Assembly (NCBI GenBank): GCA_013697395.1
Contig: JACCWY010000414.1
Span: 1 to 34,022 of the forward strand
Direction: 5' to 3'
DNA length: 34,022 bases
DNA from: Chloroflexota bacterium
GTDB lineage: Bacteria > Chloroflexota > Limnocylindria > QHBO01
Each line of letters begins with the position of its first letter. The stretch's first letter is position 1. The notes under the pieces are model-generated. The model saw only the letters and a list, made by a program, of their open reading frames with translations. It was not told where the DNA came from and searched no databases. Shown one piece after another: positions 6,462-15,289 of this stretch. The position numbers and the translations under genes were made by a program.

Positions 6462-8138
6462 TCAGACGCCCTCCCTGCGCCCGAACCAGTGGTAGCCGTA
6501 CGCCTCGAGCTCTGCCGTGAGCCTGCCGTCGCGGACCCGCGGAGCGTCGGCGTCCCCAGGTCCGAAGATGTGTCGCCAGCGGCCTTGCGCGGCGTCGTCC
6601 GGCAGCGTGACGCTGACCCTCGCCGGCGCGTCGGCGAAGTTGTGAACCGCCAGCACGCTGCCGCCGTCCCACGTCGCCACGTGCGCCAGCGTCGCCGGGC
6701 TGCGCGTGCCGAGCACGCGCCAATCGCCCCACCCGAACTCGGGCCACTCCTTGCGCGTCCGGATCGCCCGCTCCATCCAGTTCAGGAGCGAGCCCGGATC
6801 CCGCTCCTGAGCCTCGACATTGAGGGTTCGGTAGCCGAATGGCCCGTCGCGCAGCGGCCGGCGCGGAACCTTCGACTCGGCGGCGGTCGTGAACCCGCCG
6901 CCGGGACGGTCGGCCCACTGCATCGGCACCCGCACCGCCTCGCGATCGGCCATTCGCTGGTCGTCGCCCAGGCCGATCTCCTCGCCGTAGAACAGGACGG
7001 GTGTGCCCGGCAGGCTGAAGAGGAGGCTGTACGCGAGCTCGAGCCGCGCTCGATTGCCGTCGACCATCGTGGCGAAGCGACGGCGGATGCCCCGATCGAA
7101 GAGCTGCATGCTGGCGTTCGGCCCGAAGGCGGCGAAGACCTCGGCCCGCTCGGCGTCGGTCAGCTTGTCGAGTGAGGCCTCGTCGTGGTTCTTGATGAAG
7201 TTGGCCCATTGCGCCTCGGGCGGCAGCGGCGGCAGCGAGCGCAGCGCATCGGCGACCGGCGTCGCGTCCCCGCGGACGAACGCAAGGTAGAGGGCCTGGT
7301 TGACGATGAAGCTGAAGAGCATGTGCATCTGGTCGCCGTGCTCGCCCACGAAGCGGGTCAGCTTGGCGGCGGGCTCGTTCGCCTCGGCCAGCAGCATCGC
7401 GTCGCCGCGGCGGCGGGTCATGAAGTCGCGCAGGTCGCGCAGGTAGCCGTGCGGATCGGCGACGGCCGGGTTGGAGCCTCCGACCTGCTCGATCAGGAAC
7501 GGCACGGCATCCACGCGAAAGCCGGACAGGCCGAGCTCGAGCCAGAAGCCGATGACCTTGTGGATCTCGTTGCGGACGAGCGGGTTGTTGATGTTGAGGT
7601 CGGGCTGGTGCGGGTAGAAGCGGTGCATGTACCAGCGCCTGGCCGAACGGTCGTAGGACCAGACGCTCTCCTGCTGGCCGGGAAAGATGATCCCCTCGTC
7701 GGCGTTCGGCGGCTTCGCATCGGCCCACACGTAGAAGTCCCGGAAGACCGGATGTCCCCGGCGCGCCGCCTGGAACCACGGGTGATCGATGGAGGTGTGA
7801 TTGACGACGAGATCGGCGATGACGCGGATGCCACGCTCGCGGGCCACGCGTACCAGCTCGACGAGGTCGCCGAGGCTGCCGTACTTGTCCGCCACGCCGT
7901 AGTAGTCGGCCACGTCGTAGCCATAGTCACGTTCCGGCGACGGGTAGATCGGCATGAGCCACAGGCAGGTGACGCCGAGTCCTGCCAGGTAGTCGACCCG
8001 CTGCGTCAGCCCATCCAGGTCGCCGACGCCATCGCCGTCTGCGTCGAGGAACGACTGGACGTCGACGCAGTAGACGACCGCGTTCTTCCACCACAGATCA
8101 CTCGTTGCCTCCAGGCTCATGTCGGGTCGCACCTGCAC
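6462..8138 (-). CDS. GH13 alpha-amylase family enzyme, trehalose-synthase-like
   Basis: This 558-aa GH13 enzyme starts with DLWWKNAVVYCVDVQSFLDA, very like trehalose synthase (maltose to trehalose) and related GH13_16-type proteins. The (beta/alpha)8 barrel motifs are present: ADLVVNHTS; GFRVDAV with nucleophile Asp about 210; LLAEAN with acid/base Glu about 252; and KNHDE with Asp about 319. A C-terminal beta domain ends in EAYGYHWFGR. No signal peptide is seen, so it is probably cytoplasmic. The start is GTG 8138 or, equally plausibly, ATG 8120; neither has a strong ribosome site. It heads the run with the LLM and sulfatase-fold genes. The exact reaction (isomerase, hydrolase or transferase) is not settled by motifs. 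Confidence 0.88.
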   Translation of the reverse strand: MQVRPDMSLEATSDLWWKNAVVYCVDVQSFLDADGDGVGDLDGLTQRVDYLAGLGVTCLWLMPIYPSPERDYGYDVADYYGVADKYGSLGDLVELVRVARERGIRVIADLVVNHTSIDHPWFQAARRGHPVFRDFYVWADAKPPNADEGIIFPGQQESVWSYDRSARRWYMHRFYPHQPDLNINNPLVRNEIHKVIGFWLELGLSGFRVDAVPFLIEQVGGSNPAVADPHGYLRDLRDFMTRRRGDAMLLAEANEPAAKLTRFVGEHGDQMHMLFSFIVNQALYLAFVRGDATPVADALRSLPPLPPEAQWANFIKNHDEASLDKLTDAERAEVFAAFGPNASMQLFDRGIRRRFATMVDGNRARLELAYSLLFSLPGTPVLFYGEEIGLGDDQRMADREAVRVPMQWADRPGGGFTTAAESKVPRRPLRDGPFGYRTLNVEAQERDPGSLLNWMERAIRTRKEWPEFGWGDWRVLGTRSPATLAHVATWDGGSVLAVHNFADAPARVSVTLPDDAAQGRWRHIFGPGDADAPRVRDGRLTAELEAYGYHWFGRREGV

Positions 8139-8181
8139 GGTTCGTTCCGCGGCGTGCGTCCCGGCCTCAGCGGCCGGCCGC

Positions 8182-8187
8182 TACGAT
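8182..8187 (+). promoter_or_regulatory. TACGAT box of the hydrolase-sirtuin unit
   Basis: GCTACGATC occurs with TACGAT ending 6 nt before ATG 8194, the same spacing as at 9778 and 17342. It is read as a -10 element giving a leaderless mRNA. Confidence 0.55.
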
Positions 8188-8193
8188 CGGGGC

Positions 8194-8985
8194 ATGGACC
8201 GACCCGTCACCCTGTCGACGCACGAATGGGCCCCGACCGGCGCCGATGCCGGCGCGGCCGCGCCGGACGCCGTTCTCGTCCACGGCATCACGGGTTGGTG
8301 GCGGACCTGGTGGCGCGTCGGCCCCGCACTGGCTGAACGGGGCTGGCGGGTGATCACCGTCGACCTCCGCGGCCACGGGACGAGCCCACCGATCGACGGG
8401 CTGGCGACCGCCGAGAGCCTGGCCACCGACATCGGGGCGACGCTCGACGCGCTCGGCGTCGGGCCTGTCGACGCGCTCATCGGCCATTCGCTCGGCGCAG
8501 CGGTGGCGATGGAGCTCCTGCATCGGAACCCGGACGTTGCCCGCCGCGTCGTGCTCGAGGACCCGCCCGGACAGACCCGCGCCGACGATGTGGAGTTCCA
8601 GGCCAACCTCGAGCGCGAGGTGCTTGCCGCGCGCCGTGACCCCGAGTCGGAGGTGCGTCGAGAGCTGGACGAGAATCGGGCCTGGCTCGGGGAGGACGCA
8701 AGGCAGGACGTCGAGGGACGAGCGCTGTGCGACCTCGAAGGAATCCTCGCCTCGCTGCGGGCCGACACGGGCGTGCGCCCTGTCGAGCTCGCCTCCGCGC
8801 TCGGCGTCCCCGCGCTCTATCTGATCGCCGACGAGGGGCGCTCGGCACTCGGCGCCGAGCGAGCGCGGCTCATGAGCTCCCTCCCATCGGGCGCCCGGGC
8901 GGTCGAAGTCGCCTCCGGGCATACCATCCACCGAGACCGCTTCGATGCGTATCTGTCCGAGATCGGCCGCTGGATCGAGAGGTGA
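8194..8985 (+). CDS. Alpha/beta-fold hydrolase
   Basis: The 263-aa product starting at ATG 8194 has the alpha/beta hydrolase order: oxyanion-hole VLVHGITGWWRTWW, VDLRGHGTS, nucleophile elbow GHSLGAA (Ser), acidic residue in LIADEG, and catalytic His in VASGHTIHRDRF. The substrate cannot be read from sequence; esterases, lactonases and C-C hydrolases share this pattern. The frame is open further upstream (to 8119), but ATG 8194 is preferred because a TACGAT box ends 6 nt before it and the upstream part would overlap the divergent GH13 gene. Its stop overlaps the sirtuin start (GTGA), so the two are coupled. Confidence 0.85.
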   Translation: MDRPVTLSTHEWAPTGADAGAAAPDAVLVHGITGWWRTWWRVGPALAERGWRVITVDLRGHGTSPPIDGLATAESLATDIGATLDALGVGPVDALIGHSLGAAVAMELLHRNPDVARRVVLEDPPGQTRADDVEFQANLEREVLAARRDPESEVRRELDENRAWLGEDARQDVEGRALCDLEGILASLRADTGVRPVELASALGVPALYLIADEGRSALGAERARLMSSLPSGARAVEVASGHTIHRDRFDAYLSEIGRWIER

Positions 8986-9743
8986 CATCCCTCGACAACG
9001 TGGCGAGCTGGATCGCCGCCGCGCGCTCGGTCGTCGCGTTGACCGGCGCGGGCATCAGCACCGAGTCCGGCATCCCCGACTTCCGTGGCCCGGACGGGCT
9101 CTGGAAGCGCGATCCGCGGGCCGAGCGGCTCAGCAACATCGGCTACTACCTGGCCGACGAGCGGATTCGGCGCGAGTCGTGGCAGCGGCGGGTCGAGCAT
9201 CCGGCGTGGGGCGCACGACCGAATGCCGGCCATCGGGCGCTCGTCGCCCTCGAGCGCGCCGGCCACCTGGACCTGCTGGTGACGCAGAACATCGACGGCC
9301 TGCATCTCGCTGCCGGAGCCGACCCGGATCGGCTCATCGAGATCCATGGCACGATCCGCGAGACGGCCTGCCTGGGCTGCGGCGATCGGCGACCGATGCG
9401 CGAAACCCTCGACCGCGTGCGAGGCGGGGAAGCGGATCCGCCCTGCCTCGCCTGCGGCGGGATCCTCAAGTCGGCAACGGTGAGCTTCGGACAGAACCTT
9501 GATCCCGTCCTGCTGCGTCGTGCGGATGAGGCCGCCACGACCTGTGACCTGTTCCTGGCGATCGGTACGAGCCTGACCGTCTATCCGGTTGCGCGGCTGC
9601 CCGAGATCGCGAAGGAGGTTGGCGCTCGGCTGGTGATCGTCAACGCGGAGCCGACGGCATTCGACCATCGTGCGGACGCCGTGTTGCGCGGGCGAGCCGG
9701 CGAGCTTCTTCCGGCGCTGGTCGAGGGCGCCACGCCCCGGTGA
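8982..9743 (+). CDS. cobB: Sirtuin, NAD-dependent protein deacylase
   Basis: The 253-aa protein from GTG 8982 carries all core sirtuin elements: NAD-binding GAGISTESGIPDFRG near residue 20, VTQNIDGLH, catalytic His in EIHGT, a zinc ribbon with Cys pairs CLGC and CLAC, and AIGTSLTVYP plus VIVNAEP for NAD ribose binding. Bacterial CobB-type enzymes remove acyl groups from lysines using NAD and control acetyl-CoA synthetase and other metabolic enzymes. It overlaps the upstream hydrolase by GTGA. An open frame continues upstream to 8727, but that part is only the shadow of the hydrolase. The lysine acyl preference is not predictable here. Confidence 0.92.
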   Translation: MTSLDNVASWIAAARSVVALTGAGISTESGIPDFRGPDGLWKRDPRAERLSNIGYYLADERIRRESWQRRVEHPAWGARPNAGHRALVALERAGHLDLLVTQNIDGLHLAAGADPDRLIEIHGTIRETACLGCGDRRPMRETLDRVRGGEADPPCLACGGILKSATVSFGQNLDPVLLRRADEAATTCDLFLAIGTSLTVYPVARLPEIAKEVGARLVIVNAEPTAFDHRADAVLRGRAGELLPALVEGATPR

Positions 9744-9777
9744 GCTGCCCTGGGATCCGGCCGACCCGCCCGGACGC

Positions 9778-9783
9778 TACGAT
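9778..9783 (+). promoter_or_regulatory. TACGAT box of the P1 peptidase gene
   Basis: GCTACGATC occurs, with TACGAT ending 6 nt before ATG 9790. No ribosome site fits between, so a leaderless transcript is inferred. Confidence 0.55.
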
Positions 9784-9789
9784 CCGCCG

Positions 9790-10721
<932 letters not shown>

Positions 10722-10725
<4 letters not shown>

Positions 10726-11576
10726 CCCAGGTCGGCCTCGAAGGCGCTGAGCTCCTCCTCGCTGATCTTGTAGGCGTGCTCGTCGGCCGGGTAGGCGCCC
10801 GAGCGGACCTCGGCTGCGAACGCCTCGAGCCCGCGGCGGATCTCGCTGGCCAGGTCGGCATAGCGCTTGACGAAGCGAGGCGCAGGCCCCTCGTTCACGC
10901 CGAGCAGGTCGTGCCAGACCAGGACCTGCCCGTCGCAGTTGGGACCCGCCCCGATTCCGATGGTCGGGATCGCGAGCGCCTCGGTCACGTGGGCGGCTAC
11001 CTTCGCCGGCACCGCCTCCAGCACGATCGCGAAGGAGCCGGCCGACTCGAGCTCCCGGGCATCGGACACCAGCTGACGGGCCGTCGCCGCCGTCCGGCCC
11101 TGGGCCTTCATGCCGCCGAGCTTGGTCGCCGACTGCGGCGTCAGACCAAGGTGCCCCATGACCGGGATGCCCGCCCCGACGATGGCACGAACGCGCGCCA
11201 GCATCGGCCCTGCTCCTTCGAGCTTGACCGCGTCGGCGCCGGCCTTGACGAGCCGAACCGCGTTGGCCACCGCATCGGCGTCGGAAGCCTGGAAGGACCC
11301 GAACGGCATGTCGCCGATGATCAGCGCGCGCGGCTTCGCGCGCGCCACGGCCGAGGTGAGCATCACGGCCTCGTCCATGCTGACCGGGACGGTGGTCTCG
11401 TAGCCGAGCACGTTGTTGCCGGCCGAGTCGCCCACCAGCAGAAGGTCGACGCCGGCCTCGGAGGCGAGGCGCGCCGAGGGGTGGTCGTAGGCCGTGACCA
11501 TCACGATCTTGGTGCCGGCACGCTTCATGGCGCCGACCTCGGGGAGGGCCATGGCCTCGCGGTGGACATCGGTCAT
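10722..11576 (-). CDS. panB: 3-methyl-2-oxobutanoate hydroxymethyltransferase
   Basis: This 284-aa PanB transfers a hydroxymethyl group from methylenetetrahydrofolate to alpha-ketoisovalerate, making ketopantoate in the first step of pantothenate synthesis. Recognised motifs are MVTAYDHPSARLA, LLVGDSAGN, IGDMPFGSF, AVKLEGA, VMGHLGLTPQS and the catalytic-region IGIGAGPNCDGQVLVWHDLLG. The length matches the family. It is the last gene of a minus-strand run with DUF2520, panC and a DinB-like gene. A short hairpin (11578-11597) whose loop contains AGGA directly precedes the ATG. An additional 10 or so residues before the first beta strand are normal for the family. Confidence 0.95.
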
Positions 11577-11577
11577 G

Positions 11578-11597
11578 CGCGAAGCGTCCTCTTCGCG
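11578..11597 (-). promoter_or_regulatory. Hairpin with ribosome site in loop before panB
   Basis: On the minus strand, arms CGCGAAG and CTTCGCG (7 bp, perfect) enclose a 6-nt loop AGGACG that contains the only ribosome-site-like bases, 10 nt from the panB ATG. The structure could influence panB initiation; that is inference. Confidence 0.35.
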
Positions 11598-11607
11598 AAT
11601 CGGGTTG

Positions 11608-12162
11608 TCAACGCGCCACGGCGTACAGGTCGCGGACGTACCAGATCTCGGTGGCGTGCTCGAGCAGCTCCTTGTTCACCCACCATACGATGTCGAGCAG
11701 CGGCAGCTGAGGGTCGAGTCCGTGCGGGTACGCGCTGCGGCCGACGGTGTCCAGGTCCGCATCGCGCATGGTGCCGATCCCATTGCGCCAGGCGGCCAGG
11801 CCGTCCCGCAGGAACGGGATTGCCTCGGCGGCCGTCATCGGCCAGTCGAGGTCGTCATCGTCGAGGCTGTGCGACCCGACCAGCCAGTCGGCACGCACCA
11901 GGCTGCCGGCCCCGAGGTGGCCGATGGACCATGCGAGGGTGCGGGGCAGCACGGCGTCCGGCGTCGGCGGCAGGCCCCTGGTGTCCGGTCGCGAGCTGCC
12001 TGCTGGTTGGCGCCGCACCGTCAGGACGGTCCGCGCCGGCTCCCACAGCAGCTCCTCGTCCGTGAGCCCGTCGAGGCGTTCGAGCACCTGGTCGCGCATG
12101 TAGTCCCACTGAGCGAGAAGGGGCGCGAGCCGAGGCGGTGCATCGGGGTAGTCGGCAATCAT
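11608..12162 (-). CDS. DinB-like/maleylpyruvate-isomerase-type four-helix protein
   Basis: The 184-aa product from ATG 12162 begins APPRLAPLLAQWDYMRDQVL and has GLTDEELLWEP, followed by LAWSIGHLGAGSL and WWVNKELLEHATEIWYVRDLY. This matches DinB/DUF664-type four-helix-bundle proteins, in which histidines at the ends of helices bind a metal; H in IGHLG and H in EHATEIW are the visible candidates. Such proteins are often thiol-dependent (mycothiol or bacillithiol) enzymes of unknown substrate. It sits between panC and panB on the same strand, but no pantothenate role is known. A TTG 21 nt upstream is a possible alternative start. The ATG lies in a 7-bp hairpin (12158-12175). Confidence 0.7.
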   Translation of the reverse strand: MIADYPDAPPRLAPLLAQWDYMRDQVLERLDGLTDEELLWEPARTVLTVRRQPAGSSRPDTRGLPPTPDAVLPRTLAWSIGHLGAGSLVRADWLVGSHSLDDDDLDWPMTAAEAIPFLRDGLAAWRNGIGTMRDADLDTVGRSAYPHGLDPQLPLLDIVWWVNKELLEHATEIWYVRDLYAVAR

Positions 12163-12230
12163 CGCGCCCGATGATCCCACCAAAAGGGGACAGCCTCTCG
12201 TCAGGTTTGCTCCGACGTCGAAGCGCCTGG

Positions 12231-13040
12231 TCAGTGCGCTCCCAATGGGATGTTGTCGATCAGGCGTGTCGTGCCGACGCGCACGGCTGCGGCAAGCGTC
12301 GGCGGATCGAAGTGGGCGACCTGCACGTACTCCACGGTCAGGTCGCCCTCCGCCGGCTCCAGGATCCGGCGAGCCGCGACGACCGGATCATCCCCATTTC
12401 GATGCGCCTCAACCCCAGCCCGGAGCGCCCGCGGCAGAGCGAGGGCGACGTCCCGTTCGGCCGCCGACAGGAACGCATTGCGCGACGACAGCGCCAGGCC
12501 GTCGCGGTCGCGCACCGTCGGCACCGCGACGATCTCCACCGGCAGGTTCAGGTCGCCGACCACCCCCCGGATGACGGCCAGCTGCTGCGCGTCCTTCTGC
12601 CCGAACCAGGCGAGCTGCGGCTGGACGATCGAAAAGAGCTTGGTGCAGACCGTCGCCACGGCACGGAAGTGCCCGGGCCGCGACGCGCCCTCGAGCACGG
12701 TGGCAAGCTCGCCGGGGTCGACTGATGTGTCGAAGCCATCCGGGTAGAGCTCCTCGACCGATGGCGCGAACAGGAGGTCGACTCCCGCCGCCTCCGCCGC
12801 GACCGCGTCCTTCGCCTCGCCGCGCGGGTATCGATTGAGATCGTCGGCGGTGGTGAACTGGCTCGGGTTGACGAACAGGCTGACGACCACGACATCAGAC
12901 GCCTCGCGGGCCGCCCGCATGAGCGCCCGATGACCGTCGTGGAAGGCGCCCATGGTCGGCACCAGGCCGATTCGCTCGCCCCGGCGGCGCGGCCGTGCCA
13001 GCGCCTCGCGCATCTCCGCGACCGTGCGGACGGTCCTCAC
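12231..13040 (-). CDS. panC: Pantothenate synthetase
   Basis: This 269-aa PanC condenses D-pantoate and beta-alanine with ATP to give pantothenate. The key motifs are VPTMGAFHDGHRALM (HIGH-like ATP site), VVSLFVNPSQF, RYPRG, FGQKDAQQ and LALSSRN (KMSKS-like region). The length is normal. The GTG start at 13040 overlaps the stop of the DUF2520 gene (GTGA), which indicates translational coupling. Together with panB downstream this provides two of the four pantothenate enzymes. No panD (aspartate decarboxylase) or canonical panE is found in the window. Confidence 0.95.
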   Translation of the reverse strand: MRTVRTVAEMREALARPRRRGERIGLVPTMGAFHDGHRALMRAAREASDVVVVSLFVNPSQFTTADDLNRYPRGEAKDAVAAEAAGVDLLFAPSVEELYPDGFDTSVDPGELATVLEGASRPGHFRAVATVCTKLFSIVQPQLAWFGQKDAQQLAVIRGVVGDLNLPVEIVAVPTVRDRDGLALSSRNAFLSAAERDVALALPRALRAGVEAHRNGDDPVVAARRILEPAEGDLTVEYVQVAHFDPPTLAAAVRVGTTRLIDNIPLGAH

Positions 13041-13711
13041 GGGCGCGTCGCCTCGGCGAGCGCGCGATAGAGCGGCACGAGATCAGGTGCCCGCTCCGCC
13101 AGCACGTCGAGGTGCGCCTCGACCGTGCTCCAGTCGCCGCGCGCAATCGGCCCGGTCAGGTCGAACCGGTTCTCGATCGTGCGTCGCATGAGCGGCACGA
13201 TCGCCTCCTCCGGAGCTCCGACCTCCGTCAGCAGTCGGACGGCAACGTCGTGCAGCGTGACGAGGAAGTTCCCGCCGATCACCGCCGCCGCGTGGTAGAG
13301 CGTGCGATCGCCATCCGCTACCTCGAATGGCCGCAGGCCGATGGTCTCCGCCAGCCATCGGGCGCGCGCGATCGCGCCATCGGTCTCGCCGCTGATGGCG
13401 CCCCAGGCGCCGTCGAGCTGCTCCGGGCCGCGTTCGGGGGTGAGGGTCTGGAGCGGGTGCACGCTGAAGCGCCGCTCGTGCGGGTCGAGCGCTCCCAGGC
13501 GTGTCGCGCCGCTGACGTGGGCGACCCATCGACCGATCGGGACGGCGGACGCGACCTCGCCGATCACCTGGTCCGGGACGCACAGCAGCACCAGCTCCGC
13601 TTCCGGGTGGGGATCACGCCCGTCCGTCACGCGCAGCCCGCGCTCCGCCAGGCGAGCGCGAATGGCGCTCCCGGCCCTGCCGGTCCCGATGACGTGGACC
13701 GCTTCGAACAT
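13037..13711 (-). CDS. Rossmann-like/DUF2520 protein of the pantothenate cluster
   Basis: The 224-aa protein from ATG 13711 starts with a dinucleotide-binding fold (AVHVIGTGRAGSAIRARLAE), followed by LVLLCVPDQVIGEV and VAHVSGAT, then a helical C-terminal half with YHAAAVIGGNFLVTL and IENRFDLTGPIARGD. This is the Rossmann-like plus DUF2520 arrangement; the Mycobacterium tuberculosis homologue (Rv3603c, from memory) also sits directly upstream of panC. The overall design resembles ketopantoate reductase and 6-phosphogluconate-dehydrogenase-type reductases, so reduction of ketopantoate is a reasonable but unproven idea. The box TAGACT ends 7 nt before the ATG. Its stop overlaps the panC start (GTGA). 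Confidence 0.85.
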   Translation of the reverse strand: MFEAVHVIGTGRAGSAIRARLAERGLRVTDGRDPHPEAELVLLCVPDQVIGEVASAVPIGRWVAHVSGATRLGALDPHERRFSVHPLQTLTPERGPEQLDGAWGAISGETDGAIARARWLAETIGLRPFEVADGDRTLYHAAAVIGGNFLVTLHDVAVRLLTEVGAPEEAIVPLMRRTIENRFDLTGPIARGDWSTVEAHLDVLAERAPDLVPLYRALAEATRP

Positions 13712-13718
13712 GGCTCGC

Positions 13719-13724
13719 AGTCTA
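13719..13724 (-). promoter_or_regulatory. TAGACT box of the pantothenate cluster
   Basis: TAGACT on the minus strand ends 7 nt before ATG 13711. It is the only promoter-like element found for DUF2520-panC and probably serves the downstream genes too. Confidence 0.5.
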
Positions 13725-13781
13725 GGCACCGCCGCCGCGTCAGGAAATGGGCCGGTGCTGAGCCTGGTTGATGAAGCCCGA

Positions 13782-15248
13782 TCAGGAGTCGGTGCGTTCC
13801 CACTCCGACTGGCGCGGACGGCCCATCGCCTCCCAGGCCTCGACCTCCCCGCCGAGTCGCAGCGCGTGGACGACCTGCCGTGCGGCGAGTGCCACGATCG
13901 AGGTGAAGGTCGGGTACGCCAGCTCGATCTCGGCCAGGCGCTCCACGGGCATCTCAGCTGCCATTGCGGTCGCGGCGATCTGGACGACCTCGACCGCCTG
14001 CTCGCCGATGACGTGCGCGCCGACGACGCGCCGCGTGTTGCGGTCGACGACGAGCTTGCAGAATCCATCGGTGCGCCGATCAATGACCGCACGGTCCAGG
14101 TCGAGGTACGGAACCACGCCGACGACGACCTCGCCGGCAGCCCTGGCCGCAGCCTCGGTCAGGCCGACGCTCCCGTATTCCGGATCGGTGAAGCCGCCGT
14201 GGGCGACGATCGTGTGCCGAACCTTGCCTCCCCCCGTCCCGAGCGCGTTCTCGGCCGCGATCCGGCCCTCGTAGGTGGCGCTCTGGACCAGCATCATGCG
14301 ACCGGTGATGTCGCCGGCCGCCCAGATCGTGTCGGCCGACGTGCGCAGCGTGTCGTCGACGGTCACATAGCCACGCTCCGTCGCCACGCCGGCTTCGGCG
14401 AGCCCAAGCTCCTCGACATTGCCGGGCCAGCCGACGGCGAGCATGATCGTATCGGCCGTCATGGTGCGCTGCTCATCGCCCTGCCGATAGGTCAGCCGCA
14501 GGCCCCGACCATCCCGCTCGATCCGCTCGACGCCGGCGATGCCGGTGACGACGTCGATTCCGTTCGCCGCGAAGGCAGCCGCCAGCGCGAATGCCATGTC
14601 CTCGTCCTCGGCGGGGATGATCCGCGGAGCCAGCTCCAGCAGGGTTACCCGAGTGCCGAACGCGGCGAAGATCGACGCCAGCTGCGCGCCGGTCGCCGCG
14701 GCACCCACGATGGCGAGCGACCGCGGGAGCTCGCGCATCGTCCACACGTCGCCATGCGTGATGGCCAGCTCGCTGCCGGGGAACGGCAGCCGGCGGGCGT
14801 GTCCGCCACACGCCACGATGAACCGCTCTGCGTCCAGCTCCGTGCCATCGCCAACGGCGACGCGCCACGCATCGGTGAAGCGGGCCGGCCCGCGTCCGGC
14901 CAGGAGAAGGATCCCCGCTCGCTCGAGATGGCTCACGAGCTGCTTTTTCTCGTGGAGCTCGTACACCGTGCGCTGGGTGGCTGCCAGGAGTTCGCGCAGG
15001 TCGAGCGACGGGCGAGGCGAGCTCAGCCCGTAGTCGGCCAGCTGCTCCGAGTCGCGGACCAGCCGCGCCGCCCTGGCGAGGACGCGCGTCGGGGCGCAGC
15101 CGTCATCGGTGCAGGTCCCCCCGGGCCGATCGCGTTCCACGAGCGCCACCCGGGCTCCGAGCTCAGCCGCACGCAGCGCGGCCGTCACGCCGGCCGGGCC
15201 GCCCCCAATCACGGCCAGGTCGAAGGTGCGTCCGGTTCGCGCGCTCAT
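13782..15248 (-). CDS. FAD-dependent pyridine nucleotide-disulfide oxidoreductase
   Basis: The 488-aa product from ATG 15248 is of the lipoamide dehydrogenase/mercuric reductase class. FAD-binding AVIGGGPAGVTAAL is at residues 12-25. A redox-active CxxxxC (Cys46-Cys51) lies in GGTCTDDGCAP. NAD(P)-binding SLAIVGAAATGAQLAS and the second FAD segment IWAAGDITG follow, then the dimerisation domain. The C-terminal His-Glu pair of lipoamide dehydrogenase (HPTxxE) is replaced by YPTFTS, so it is probably not a true Lpd. MerA-type C-terminal cysteines are also absent. The substrate is therefore open. The box TACCAT ends 7 nt before the ATG. Upstream open frame to 15449 is excluded because it overlaps the divergent gene. 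Confidence 0.85.
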   Translation of the reverse strand: MSARTGRTFDLAVIGGGPAGVTAALRAAELGARVALVERDRPGGTCTDDGCAPTRVLARAARLVRDSEQLADYGLSSPRPSLDLRELLAATQRTVYELHEKKQLVSHLERAGILLLAGRGPARFTDAWRVAVGDGTELDAERFIVACGGHARRLPFPGSELAITHGDVWTMRELPRSLAIVGAAATGAQLASIFAAFGTRVTLLELAPRIIPAEDEDMAFALAAAFAANGIDVVTGIAGVERIERDGRGLRLTYRQGDEQRTMTADTIMLAVGWPGNVEELGLAEAGVATERGYVTVDDTLRTSADTIWAAGDITGRMMLVQSATYEGRIAAENALGTGGGKVRHTIVAHGGFTDPEYGSVGLTEAAARAAGEVVVGVVPYLDLDRAVIDRRTDGFCKLVVDRNTRRVVGAHVIGEQAVEVVQIAATAMAAEMPVERLAEIELAYPTFTSIVALAARQVVHALRLGGEVEAWEAMGRPRQSEWERTDS

Positions 15249-15255
15249 CGGCGTG

Positions 15256-15261
15256 ATGGTA
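15256..15261 (-). promoter_or_regulatory. TACCAT box of the disulfide oxidoreductase gene
   Basis: TACCAT on the minus strand ends 7 nt before ATG 15248, inside the 41-bp divergent gap to the S51 gene. A leaderless transcript is inferred. Confidence 0.5.
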
Positions 15262-15289
15262 AGGCGCGCGCGTCGGGCATGATCATGGT

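Noticed and set aside
8119..8193. Longer start for the alpha/beta hydrolase
   Set aside because: It would overlap the divergent GH13 gene, and the TACGAT box lies inside the added part, 6 nt before ATG 8194.
9670..9789. Longer start for the P1 peptidase
   Set aside because: The added residues are a shadow of the sirtuin gene; the family begins with TLRDVPGLRVG right after ATG 9790.
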